Positions 7,761 to 15,240 are shown, numbered from the stretch's first letter. The stretch is 64,000 nt of DNA from Candidatus Rokuibacteriota bacterium (GCA_003220615.1 QHTB01000176.1:1-64000); one strand, 5' to 3'. Notes: generated from the letters alone by a model not told the origin. Numbers and translations: made by a program.

Positions 7761-8836
7761 CACCGTTCATCGTCATCCCGGTGTTCGACGAGGAGGCGAC
7801 CGTGGCGGGCATCGCCGCGGGCGCGAAGCGGCACGCACCCGTGCTCGTCATCGACGACGGCTCGCGCGATGCGAGCGGCGCCCGAGCGGCCGACGCCGGC
7901 GCCGAGGTCATCCGGCATCCGCGCCGGCTCGGCAAGGGGCAGGCGCTGCGAACGGGCCTGGCCGCTGCCCGGCGACGCGGCGCCACGCACGGGATCACGC
8001 TCGACGGCGACGGCCAGCATGGCCCCGACGACGTGGTCACGCTGCTGGCGGTGGCTCGACGGAACCCGGACGCGATCGTCATCGGCAGCCGGGTTGCCGC
8101 GGACCGGGAGGTGGTCGGCGTCTCCCGCGGCCGACTCAACGCGATCCGCGTCGCCGGGTTCTTCATCAACTGGGTGAGTGGCCTGCGCCTGCGGGACACG
8201 CAGTCCGGGTTTCGCGTCTACCCGCTCGCGCTGCTGGACGGCCTCGTCACCCGACGCGGCGGCTTCGTCTTCGAGACCGAGATCCTCGTCGCGGCCGCGG
8301 CCGCCGGCGCTGCCGTGATCGAGGTGCCGATCGACGTCGCACCGCGCGCGGTTCGGCGAAGCCGCTTCCGTCCGATCGCCGACGGGGTGGCGATCGGCTC
8401 GTACCTGGCCGCTGAAACGGCGCGGCGCTGGCGCATCGAGGCGTGGGCGGCGGCCCGTGAGATCGCGACCGTCGTCAGCGGCGAGCGGTTGCGGGTGCGT
8501 CATGCCGCGATGCTCGAGGCGGGCGCCGCCCACGGCGACACGTTCGCCGGCTGGGGTGCCGCCGTCTCCGCGGTGGCCGCGCATCGCGCGTCGTCACGGC
8601 TCGCTGAATGGTGGCACCATCCTCGCGCGCGGCGCGCCGTCGTGGTGGCGCAGGCGATGGCGGCGGCACCATTGTTGCTGGGCGCTCTGATGATCGAGGC
8701 GGTCGCCGGACGCCGTGCGCCCGATCTCGTATCACCGCTCGTCCGGCGCTTCTACAGTCAGGCTCGGCTTTCGGCGGCACCGGTGACAGTTCCACCGAAG
8801 CTCCGGTCGAGGGCGCTCGAGGAGCCATCACGGTGA
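7757..8836 (+). CDS. Family 2 glycosyltransferase with unusual C-terminal extension
   Basis: The first ~230 residues are a GT-A fold family 2 transferase: nucleotide-binding DDGSRD (Asp33-Asp34), the metal-binding DGDGQH (Asp83, Asp85), a GSR strand and an LRDTQSGFR acceptor loop as in dolichol-phosphate-mannose-synthase-like enzymes. Residues ~230-359 are extra, with a WxxxREI helix, a Trp/His-rich stretch and one hydrophobic segment (VAQAMAAAPLLLGALMI) that could anchor it to the membrane. ATG overlaps the previous stop by 4 nt. In this operon it may glycosylate the KS product or a lipid carrier; the acceptor is unknown. Confidence 0.8.
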   Translation: MTPFIVIPVFDEEATVAGIAAGAKRHAPVLVIDDGSRDASGARAADAGAEVIRHPRRLGKGQALRTGLAAARRRGATHGITLDGDGQHGPDDVVTLLAVARRNPDAIVIGSRVAADREVVGVSRGRLNAIRVAGFFINWVSGLRLRDTQSGFRVYPLALLDGLVTRRGGFVFETEILVAAAAAGAAVIEVPIDVAPRAVRRSRFRPIADGVAIGSYLAAETARRWRIEAWAAAREIATVVSGERLRVRHAAMLEAGAAHGDTFAGWGAAVSAVAAHRASSRLAEWWHHPRARRAVVVAQAMAAAPLLLGALMIEAVAGRRAPDLVSPLVRRFYSQARLSAAPVTVPPKLRSRALEEPSR

Positions 8837-10104
8837 GCGACGAACGTTACGACGTGGTCGTCGTGGGTGGGGGCCCTGGCGGTTCGTCGGCGGCCACGTT
8901 TCTCTGCCGGGGTGGTTTGAAGGTGGCGCTCTTCGAGCGCGACGCGTTTCCGCGGTTTCACGTCGGCGAGTCCCTCATGCCAGCCGCCATGCTGCTGCTC
9001 GAACAGATGGGCGTGCGCCGCGAGATCGAGGCACGTGGATTCCAGATCAAGTACGGCGCCATGTTCTTCGACGAAGAGCAGGGCCTCGAGCGCACCTTCT
9101 ATTTCCTGCCCGGACAGGCGTGGCCCAACTACTCGTACGAAGTTCCGCGCGCCGAGTTCGACACCGTCCTGCTGGAACACGCGCGCCGCTCGGGTGCGGC
9201 CGTCTTCCAGCCCGCCAGCGTCGAGTCGGCCGACTTCGATCATGACGGCGTGACGGTGCGGGTGAGCGGCGCGGGGATGCCGCCGGTGGTGCGAGCCAGG
9301 ATGCTCGTCGACGCCAGCGGGCGCAGCAGCTTCATCGCCACCCGGCTCGGCGAGCGCCGCCGGCGCCCGAATCTCGGCAAGGTCTCGCTCTTCGCCCACT
9401 TCCGTGGCGCCGACCGACTCTCGGGCAAGGACGAGGGCAACATCCGCATCTACGTCGTGCGCGACGGCTGGTTCTGGTGGATCCCGCTGGCCAACGACCT
9501 CACCAGCGTGGGCGCCGTCATGCACGCGCGGACGGTCCGGGCGTGGACGGGCGCGGCCGACGACCTCTACGCGTCGATGATCGCCCGCTGCGCGCCGATC
9601 GCAGCGGGTCTCGCGCAGGCCGAGCGCGTCGGCGCGATCCATCGGGAGGCGAACTTCGCCTACGTCAACACGCCGGTCGTCGGCGATCGCTTCGTGGCCG
9701 TCGGTGATGCCATCACCTTCGTGGACCCGATCTTCTCGGGCGGTGTGTACATCGCGCTGCGTACGGGCCAGCTCGCCGCGCAGGCGATCTTGCGTGTGTT
9801 CGCCGACGGCCGCTTCGAGGCGCGGCGCTTTCACGCCTATCAGCGCCAGGCCGAGCGCGGCGTCGCGCCGCTCTTCAAGTTCATCCACAAGTACTACGAG
9901 CCCGTCTTCTTCGACCTCTTCATGCACCCTCGGAGGTTGTTCGGAATGTACGAGGCCGTCCTGAACGTGCTCTCGGGCGGCAGCTTCATCCGGTTTGGTG
10001 TGCGCACACGGCTGAGCCTGGCGGTCCTCTTCGTGATCGCGCGGATCAGTACCTGGCTCAGTCGCCGCGCCGGCCGCCCCGTCGAATCACGGCTGGAGTG
10101 GTAG
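8833..10104 (+). CDS. Flavin-dependent halogenase-like FAD oxidoreductase
   Basis: A 423-residue FAD protein with a GGGPGG dinucleotide motif (residues 12-17), HVGESLMP, and GDAITFVDPIFSGGV near residue 291. Two features match flavin-dependent halogenases: a lysine in GFQIKYG (Lys73) at the position of the catalytic lysine of the phenol/pyrrole type, and WFWWIP at residues 213-218, matching WxWxIP. These enzymes use FADH2, O2 and halide to chlorinate or brominate aromatic or carrier-bound substrates. Xanthomonadin-type aryl polyenes are brominated, which fits the KS/ACP context. GTG 8833 overlaps the GT stop. A geranylgeranyl-reductase-like oxidoreductase is the alternative; halogenation is not proven. 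Confidence 0.75.
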   Translation: MSDERYDVVVVGGGPGGSSAATFLCRGGLKVALFERDAFPRFHVGESLMPAAMLLLEQMGVRREIEARGFQIKYGAMFFDEEQGLERTFYFLPGQAWPNYSYEVPRAEFDTVLLEHARRSGAAVFQPASVESADFDHDGVTVRVSGAGMPPVVRARMLVDASGRSSFIATRLGERRRRPNLGKVSLFAHFRGADRLSGKDEGNIRIYVVRDGWFWWIPLANDLTSVGAVMHARTVRAWTGAADDLYASMIARCAPIAAGLAQAERVGAIHREANFAYVNTPVVGDRFVAVGDAITFVDPIFSGGVYIALRTGQLAAQAILRVFADGRFEARRFHAYQRQAERGVAPLFKFIHKYYEPVFFDLFMHPRRLFGMYEAVLNVLSGGSFIRFGVRTRLSLAVLFVIARISTWLSRRAGRPVESRLEW

Positions 10105-10535
10105 TACGAGCCGAGCCGCCGTCGCGGCGACGAGGCGAGCCTGAAATGATCGGAGATGGTCGTGCGAGCCGAAGCGCCGCCTCGGCGATGAGGCGAGCGG
10201 TGACATGGCTCGGAGATGGTCGTACGAGCCGAGCCGCCGTCGCGGCGACGAGGCGAGCGTGAAATGATCGGAGATGGTCGTGCGAGCCGAAGCGCCGCCT
10301 CGGCGATGAGGCGAGCGGTGACATGGCTCGGAGATGGTCGTGCGAGCCGAAGCGCCGCCGCGGCGACGAGGCGAGCGGTGACATGGCTCGGAGATGGTCG
10401 TACGAGCCGAGCCGCCGTCGCGGCGACGAGGCGAGCGTGAAATGATCGGAGATGGTCGTGCGAGCCGAGACGCCACCTCGGCGACGAGGCGCGCCTGAGA
10501 TGCTCGAAATCGTGCGAGCCGCAGGCCGAGGCGAG
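10094..10535. repeat. Imperfect 58/60-bp tandem repeats
   Basis: Seven near-complete units start at 10094, 10152, 10212, 10270, 10330, 10390 and 10448, and a degenerate unit follows from about 10505. Unit lengths are 58, 60, 58, 60, 60, 58, 58. Each unit begins GGAGATGGTCGT(G/A)CGAGCC and contains a small dyad such as CGCCTC/GAGGCG or GTCGC/GCGAC. The two tail types (GTGAAATGATC and GGTGACATGGCTC) alternate, so units 1-2 and 3-4 form a 118-bp higher-order repeat. The first unit includes the halogenase stop codon. Because 58 is not a multiple of three, frames are not maintained, so open frames across it are not genes. No spacers exist, so this is not CRISPR. Confidence 0.9.
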
Positions 10536-10552
10536 CCCGAGATGGCGCGGAG

Positions 10553-11737
10553 GTGCTAGGACCGCGGCTGCTGCGCGGCTACGGGTTCACCGTGGCCGGT
10601 ATCGCCATCGGCGTGGCCGGCCTCACCGCGCTCGGCGGGATGAGCGAGCGCATCGTGCGGTTCATCGAGGGTGGTGATCGCTTCGTCCTCGGCCAGATCT
10701 CGGTGGCTGGCCGGGGCCTCGGGATGGGAACGGGTTTCACGGCCGGTGGCCTGCTGCCCGCGTCCGCCATCCGCGCCATCGCCGGCGTTCCCGGCGTCGC
10801 CGGCGTGCAGCCTCAGGTGATGTTGCCGCTCAACCCCACGACGTCCCAGTTCATGACGCTCACGCAGGAGCTGGTCCTCGGCCTGGACCTTTCGGTGCCG
10901 ATCCCGAACCGCCACTACCCGACGCTTCCGGTACGCACGGGCCGGTTCCTGTCCGGCGGTGACCGGCACGTCGCCGTCGTCGGCGCGGCGTTCGCGTCGT
11001 CGCGCGGCCTCGACGTCGGCGCGCGACTCACGCTCGAGGGCGAGACGTACGAGATCGTGGGTGTGCTCGACCGGACGCTCACGGCGCCCGATCGCTTCGT
11101 CATCGTCTCCATCGCCGACGCCCGGACCCAGTGGGTGGCAAAGGACCCGATGCTCAGGACCGTGCTCGCCTCCGGCGCCGTGCCGGTGCGTGCCGAGGAT
11201 CTCAACACGGGAGCGGCCGTCGGCTGGCGGACCGGCGAAGACCCTGATGTCGTTGCCCGCCGCATCGCCGAGCGCGTGGCCGGCGTGAACGTCCAGATCC
11301 CCAGCGAGCTGTCCCGGCAGCTCCGCGCGTCGACCGTGTTCTTTTCGGCGCTGCTGACGGGGATCGCGGCTCTCGGCCTCGTCATCGGCGGCCTGTCGGT
11401 GGCGAACACGATCGCGGCCGCGGTCTTCGAGCGGATCCGGGACTTCGGAGTCAAGCGCGCGCTGGGAGCCACCGACGCTCAGCTCGGCCGCGAGGTCCTC
11501 ACCGAGTCGCTCGCCGTCACGCTGTCGGGCGGCGTCACCGGCATCGTGATCGCCATCGCGCTGGGCCGGGGCATCGATCTCTGGATCAGCCGCGGCCAGC
11601 AGCTCTTCCTGTTCTCCGCCCGTCTCCTCGCGGGAGCGTTGATCTTCGCCGGCCTGCTCGGCGCCGTCGCGGCGCTCTACGCCACGCTCCGGGTCGTGCG
11701 CCTGTCGCCGGCGGAGGCGATTCGCCGGGGCGCGTGA
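10553..11737 (+). CDS. MacB/FtsX-type ABC transporter permease
   Basis: A 394-residue permease with one N-terminal membrane helix (FTVAGIAIGVAGLTALGG), a large periplasmic domain (about residues 40-250) and three C-terminal helices, the FtsX/MacB topology. The C-terminus carries the typical RDFGVKRALGAT coupling segment and the LSPAEAIRRGA tail. Such permeases work mechanically with an ATPase on periplasmic or outer-membrane substrates. The ATPase gene follows with a 4-nt overlap. The start is uncertain: GTG 10553 directly follows a GGAG, and no in-frame ATG exists upstream. It may export or extract the operon's lipid-like product. Confidence 0.85.
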   Translation: MLGPRLLRGYGFTVAGIAIGVAGLTALGGMSERIVRFIEGGDRFVLGQISVAGRGLGMGTGFTAGGLLPASAIRAIAGVPGVAGVQPQVMLPLNPTTSQFMTLTQELVLGLDLSVPIPNRHYPTLPVRTGRFLSGGDRHVAVVGAAFASSRGLDVGARLTLEGETYEIVGVLDRTLTAPDRFVIVSIADARTQWVAKDPMLRTVLASGAVPVRAEDLNTGAAVGWRTGEDPDVVARRIAERVAGVNVQIPSELSRQLRASTVFFSALLTGIAALGLVIGGLSVANTIAAAVFERIRDFGVKRALGATDAQLGREVLTESLAVTLSGGVTGIVIAIALGRGIDLWISRGQQLFLFSARLLAGALIFAGLLGAVAALYATLRVVRLSPAEAIRRGA

Positions 11738-12429
11738 TGCTGCGCGCCCGCGGCCTCGTGAAGACGTATCGGGCTCCCGCCGGTCCCCGCATCCCGGTGC
11801 TGGACGGCGTGGACGTGGACGTCAAGGCCGGGGAGCTCGTCGTCGTCGCGGGCGCCTCCGGCTCCGGCAAGAGCACGCTGCTGAACCTGCTCGGCTTGCT
11901 CGAGGACGCCGACGCGGGCGACGTCTGGTTCGCCGACGAGCACGTGAGCGCGCTGGGGCGCTCGGCGCGGAGCGGTGCGCGCGGCCGCTTCGTCGGCTTC
12001 GTCTTCCAGTCGTTCCTGCTGCTGCCCTCGCTGACCGCGCTCGACAACGTCGTGCTCGCCGCCCGTTACGTGGGCCGAAGCGGCCCGGAAACCCGGCGGC
12101 GCGCGCGGGAGCTGCTGGAAGAGCTCGGCGTCGCCGAGCGGCACGAGCATTACCCGCCGCAGCTCTCGGGCGGTGAGCAGCAGCGGGTGGCCTTCTGTCG
12201 CGCCGTGCTCAACGACCCTCCGCTGCTGCTGGCCGACGAGCCGACCGGCAACCTCGACGATGCCAACGCCCACGTCATCGCCGAAGCCCTGCGCCGGCGC
12301 GCGGCGGCCGGGGGCGCCGTCGTGGTCGTGACGCACCGTCCCGAAGCCTTTGTTCCGGCAACAGCGGTGTTCAGGATCGAGAATGGTAGGCTCGAAGGAT
12401 ACCCATTGAAGAAGGAGGTCGCGCCATGA
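11734..12429 (+). CDS. ABC transporter ATP-binding protein (MacB/LolD type)
   Basis: A 231-residue ATPase: Walker A GASGSGKS, Q-loop FQSFLLLPSLTALDNV, signature LSGGEQQRVA, Walker B LLLADEPTGNLDD and the H-loop TH. The TGNLDD and FLLLPSLT forms are typical of the LolD/MacB/FtsE group, which pairs with FtsX-fold permeases such as the preceding gene. GTG 11734 or ATG 11737 may start it; both overlap the permease stop. It should energise the export or membrane-extraction step of this operon. Confidence 0.9.
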   Translation: MMLRARGLVKTYRAPAGPRIPVLDGVDVDVKAGELVVVAGASGSGKSTLLNLLGLLEDADAGDVWFADEHVSALGRSARSGARGRFVGFVFQSFLLLPSLTALDNVVLAARYVGRSGPETRRRARELLEELGVAERHEHYPPQLSGGEQQRVAFCRAVLNDPPLLLADEPTGNLDDANAHVIAEALRRRAAAGGAVVVVTHRPEAFVPATAVFRIENGRLEGYPLKKEVAP

Positions 12430-12842
12430 AGGCTGTCGTCTTGCTTTTGGCTGTGATTGTGGCAATGCCAGCCGCGGCCGCAGAGCCTCTGACGCGTACG
12501 TACGTCGCGCCGGTCGACCGCGTGTGGACCGCGACCGAAGCGGCGCTCAAGCAGCTCGGCTGGGAGATCGACAGTGAGGACTGGAAGATCGGCTACATCA
12601 CGACGGACTCCCGTGATCTCGCCGCCGCCGGGAGCAAAGACTATGGCGTCTACGCGAAGGGCACTCGTCATCGTCTGCAGCTCCAGGTCAAGGCCGCCGG
12701 CTCCGGCCGCACGATGGTCTCGGTCGAGCGCACGGTGTTCCGCCGCGAGCGCATCTTCTGGCACGACAAGGACGAGCCGGTGGTGGTGAGCGACCGGGTG
12801 GTCGAGAAGTCGCTGCTCGACGCCATCGGTAAGGCCCTGTGA
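12426..12842 (+). CDS. Periplasmic protein, first of a paralogous pair
   Basis: A 138-residue secreted protein with a clear signal peptide (MKAVVLLLAVIVAMPAAAA, likely cleaved near residue 19). The mature domain begins LTRTYVAPVDRVWTATEAALKQLGW and reads like a BamC/lipoprotein-type alpha/beta domain with a strand-rich centre. An AAGGAGGT ribosome site lies inside the ATPase gene 8 nt before the ATG, and the two genes overlap by 4 nt. The next gene encodes a paralogue. The role is unknown; a periplasmic partner of the ABC transporter is plausible from linkage only. Confidence 0.7.
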   Translation: MKAVVLLLAVIVAMPAAAAEPLTRTYVAPVDRVWTATEAALKQLGWEIDSEDWKIGYITTDSRDLAAAGSKDYGVYAKGTRHRLQLQVKAAGSGRTMVSVERTVFRRERIFWHDKDEPVVVSDRVVEKSLLDAIGKAL

Positions 12843-13264
12843 GGCGCGGCCTCGCCGGCCTGGCGCTCGCCGTCGCTCTCGTGACGCCGGCGCTCGCCGG
12901 TGATCCCGTCGAGCTGACGTATCCCGCCGACTTCGATCGCGTGTGGACCGCCGCCGAGAGAGCGCTGAAGGCCGAAGGCTGGGGTATCGACGATGCGGCG
13001 CGGCCACTGGGGGTGTTCGTCACCAAGACCCAGCGCGTGCCCGGGAGCGACGATGCGATGTGGGCCATCACCCAGCGCGTGCGGCTGCGGGTGACGCTCA
13101 CCACGGCCGGGGTGAGCCAGACCCGCGTCCAAATTCAGCGCGAGATGATCCGGCGCGAGCGAATCTTGTGGGGCGAGCGCGACTCGGGCGGCGCCAGCGC
13201 CGATGCGCTCGCTCAGCGGACGCTCGAGGAGCGCGTGCTCGCCGCGATCGCTCGAGAGCGCTGA
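12839..13264 (+). CDS. Periplasmic protein, second of a paralogous pair
   Basis: A 141-residue secreted protein with signal peptide (LAGLALAVALVTPALAG) and a mature domain (VELTYPADFDRVWTAAERALKAEGW) that clearly matches the preceding product: both share DRVWTA.E.ALK..GW, a central R.RL.(V/L)........V.(I/V).R and an RRERI(L/F)W segment. This indicates a tandem duplication that has since diverged. GTG 12839 overlaps the previous stop by 4 nt. The function is unknown, and the pair may form a heterodimer. Confidence 0.7.
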   Translation: MRRGLAGLALAVALVTPALAGDPVELTYPADFDRVWTAAERALKAEGWGIDDAARPLGVFVTKTQRVPGSDDAMWAITQRVRLRVTLTTAGVSQTRVQIQREMIRRERILWGERDSGGASADALAQRTLEERVLAAIARER

Positions 13265-13635
13265 TGCTCAAGACGTTCGTGCTCGTCCTCGTCGCGACGA
13301 TCCTCGGGGGGACCGGGCACGTCCTGCTCGCCAAGGGCATGCGGTCGGTCGGCGACCTCACCGAAGCCGGCGGCGACCGGGTGGTCGCCATGATCGGGCG
13401 CGCAATCGGGAGCCCGTGGCTGCTGATCGGGGTCGCCCTGCAGGCGGCGTTCTTCCTGATGTACCTGACGCTGCTGTCACGGGCCGACGTGAGCCTCGTC
13501 TTGCCGATGACCGCGATCGATTACGTCACCGTCGTCGTCCTCGCCGGCGTCCTGCTCGGCGAGCCCGTCACCGCCGCGCGCTGGGCCGGCATCGCGTTGA
13601 TCGTCGGCGGCGTGTTCCTCGTCTCGCGAAGCTGA
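13264..13635 (+). CDS. Small DMT/SMR-type membrane transporter
   Basis: A 123-residue protein with four hydrophobic helices (LVLVATILGGTGHVLLAKG, WLLIGVALQAAFFLMYLTLLS, VSLVLPMTAIDYVTVVVLAGVLLGE, WAGIALIVGGVFLV). Length and the VLPMTA/LLGEPV pattern match half-size EamA or EmrE-like transporters, often found with lipid-carrier or polysaccharide genes. ATG 13264 overlaps the previous stop by 1 nt, so it ends the operon. Its stop abuts the stop of the convergent deacetylase gene with no gap. Drug export or lipid-carrier flipping are both possible. Confidence 0.75.
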   Translation: MLKTFVLVLVATILGGTGHVLLAKGMRSVGDLTEAGGDRVVAMIGRAIGSPWLLIGVALQAAFFLMYLTLLSRADVSLVLPMTAIDYVTVVVLAGVLLGEPVTAARWAGIALIVGGVFLVSRS

Positions 13636-14358
13636 TCATTCCCGCCCGCGCGCCGCGCGGGCATCGCCGAGCAGCTCGGCCACGGTCGTCAACCGGTAGC
13701 CCGCGTCGCGCAGGCCGTTGAGCATTGTCCCAAGCGCCGCGACCAGGCGGGCCGGAGCTCCCGCCACACCCTCGGCGTCGTGGAGATCGACGATCGCACC
13801 CGGGCTCACGCGCGTCACGACGTACTCCGCCTGCGCCTCGGCGCTTCGCGGCCTCAGTCCCTCCGGCTGCAGCGACCAGAAGACGCAGCGCTCTCCCGTG
13901 CGTGTGAGCGCCCGTCCCATGGCCGCGTTCACCATGCCCCATGGCGGCCTGAAGTGACGAGGCGCCACACCGGTCAGCTCAGCGAGGGTGACGTGGCCGC
14001 GCGCGATCTCATGCTCGGTGCGACGAGGGCTGCACAGCCAGAGACTCGGATGTGACCACGTGTGATTGGCAACCTCGTGGCCGGCGTCGGCGATCGCGCG
14101 CACCACGTCGGGCGCTGCCGCCGCCCGCCGGCCGATGAGGAAGAACGTCGCCCGCGCGCCGTGAGCGGCCAGGACGTCGAGGACGCGCGGCGTCCATCGC
14201 GGATCCGGGCCATCGTCGAAGGTGAGGGCGACGGCGCGATTCCGGACAGGGCCGCGCCAGGTCGCGGTGCCCGTGAAGAGGTGGGGCAGCCACGCGTAGC
14301 CGATGAAGGCGCCGGCGACGCCGAGGCCGATCCGCGCTGCCCGGCCCGCCAGGCTCAT
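13636..14358 (-). CDS. Polysaccharide deacetylase (NodB homology)
   Basis: A 240-residue CE4 deacetylase with one N-terminal hydrophobic segment. The motifs are in order: TFDDGPDP (catalytic Asp and metal Asp), NHTWSHPS (metal His pair in HxxxH form), RPPWG, and VDLHD near the C-terminus. It would remove acetyl groups from N-acetylglucosamine-type polymers in the envelope. ATG 14358 is chosen because the longer upstream frame is a low-complexity shadow. It lies tail-to-tail with the operon before it, so it is a separate unit. Confidence 0.85.
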   Translation of the reverse strand: MSLAGRAARIGLGVAGAFIGYAWLPHLFTGTATWRGPVRNRAVALTFDDGPDPRWTPRVLDVLAAHGARATFFLIGRRAAAAPDVVRAIADAGHEVANHTWSHPSLWLCSPRRTEHEIARGHVTLAELTGVAPRHFRPPWGMVNAAMGRALTRTGERCVFWSLQPEGLRPRSAEAQAEYVVTRVSPGAIVDLHDAEGVAGAPARLVAALGTMLNGLRDAGYRLTTVAELLGDARAARGRE

Positions 14359-14376
14359 CGCTGCTAGACTTGCTGC

Positions 14377-14511
14377 GTGAAAGGCCAAACGATGATTCGC
14401 ATCGGCATCTGGCTCGCCACCGTGATCTGTGTGGCGATGCTGTTCGCGCCCCTCGCGGGCGATCTCATCGGCCGGCTGGGCGCGCTGAAGGATTCGTTCG
14501 GGATGCAGTGA
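14377..14511 (+). CDS. Possible 44-aa single-pass membrane micro-protein
   Basis: A short frame from GTG 14377 (or ATG 14392, 39 aa) encodes one hydrophobic helix (IGIWLATVICVAMLFAPLAG) and a short polar tail. A -10-like TAGACT at 14365-14370 ends 6 nt before the GTG, the same spacing as at other starts in this window. It overlaps the 3' end of the convergent membrane-protein gene by 47 nt, which weakens the case. No function is assigned. Confidence 0.4.
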   Translation: MKGQTMIRIGIWLATVICVAMLFAPLAGDLIGRLGALKDSFGMQ

Positions 14512-15178
14512 GCGCTCCGGCGCCGCCGGTACGCCAGCCCAGAAACGCGACGCCCCCGCCGAGGCCCACGACGACGAGCGCGGTCGCGACGGTCGACAGG
14601 CTCGACAGCGCGGCCAGCGTCGTGCTGGACAGGCCGACGAAGACCAGACCGACCACGGGGAGGACGGGCGCCCCGCACCCCATGACGCTGCAGGGACCAG
14701 TCGATAATCCCACGACGCTGACCAGCGCTCCCAGCGCACCGCCGCGCCGGCTCAAACGCGCGCCGGTTCCCAAGATTCCGAGGGCGCGGGCTCGCGCCCA
14801 CAGCGCGAAGTACGCGCCGACAAGCAGCGACGTGCCGATCATCCGGGCCACGTCGCGCACGTCGACGGCGAAGCCCCACTCGGTTCCTCCCATCGGGCTG
14901 TCCGACGAGAACCAGAAGAGGGCCAGGTCGGGAAGCTTCTCGAGCTTCTGGCGCCAGGGCACCGAAGACGCGAGATACTCGGGCAGCCGCCGGAGCCAGG
15001 GATTGACCGTGACGTAGTCGACGGGTGTGCGGGCCACCGAGAGCACCAGCGGCGGCAGCACGACGCTGAGCACGAGCGTGGCAGCGGCCGCGCCCGTGAA
15101 GATCGCCGGGCGCTCGCCGATGGCGCTGCTCACGCCCCGGACCGCGCGCCTGACGCTCCCTCGCCATGAACTCGCCAT
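14465..15178 (-). CDS. Polytopic membrane protein with CxxxxC motif, unknown
   Basis: A 237-residue protein with about four to five hydrophobic helices (AAAATLVLSVVLPPLVLSV, RMIGTSLLVGAYFALWA, LGALVSVVGLS, VLPVVGLVFVGLSS, TALVVVGLGGGVAFLGW). Between helices 3 and 4 it carries GPCSVMGCGAP, a cysteine pair that might bind metal or be redox active. A long loop (residues ~45-100) is probably periplasmic. I do not recognise the family. The start at ATG 15178 removes an unlikely N-terminal extension; the ribosome site is weak. Confidence 0.6.
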   Translation of the reverse strand: MASSWRGSVRRAVRGVSSAIGERPAIFTGAAAATLVLSVVLPPLVLSVARTPVDYVTVNPWLRRLPEYLASSVPWRQKLEKLPDLALFWFSSDSPMGGTEWGFAVDVRDVARMIGTSLLVGAYFALWARARALGILGTGARLSRRGGALGALVSVVGLSTGPCSVMGCGAPVLPVVGLVFVGLSSTTLAALSSLSTVATALVVVGLGGGVAFLGWRTGGAGALTASRTNPSARPAGR

Positions 15179-15196
15179 CGTCTCGCGTCGATCATG

Positions 15197-15219
15197 GCCG
15201 CAAAGCCGCAATGCCGCAA
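15197..15219. repeat. Three direct GCCGCAA repeats
   Basis: GCCGCAA occurs at 15197-15203, 15205-15211 and 15213-15219, each separated by one base. They lie just upstream of the promoter for the Liv binding-protein gene. They could be regulator contacts or mRNA/DNA slippage products. Confidence 0.4.
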
Positions 15220-15240
15220 GGCTCGTCCGCGCCGCCCGGC

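Noticed and set aside
10087-10476. Open frames across the repeat block on both strands (about 75-130 codons, repeated SPRRR-like peptides)
   Set aside because: They are the tandem DNA repeat read as protein. Unit lengths of 58 break the frame, there are no ribosome sites, and both strands are open.
10094-10535. Possible CRISPR array
   Set aside because: Units are contiguous 58/60-bp copies with no unique spacers and no cas genes nearby.
13636-14739. Longer start for the polysaccharide deacetylase (367 codons)
   Set aside because: The first ~127 codons are low-complexity and overlap another gene; ATG 14358 gives a normal NodB protein with one N-terminal hydrophobic segment.
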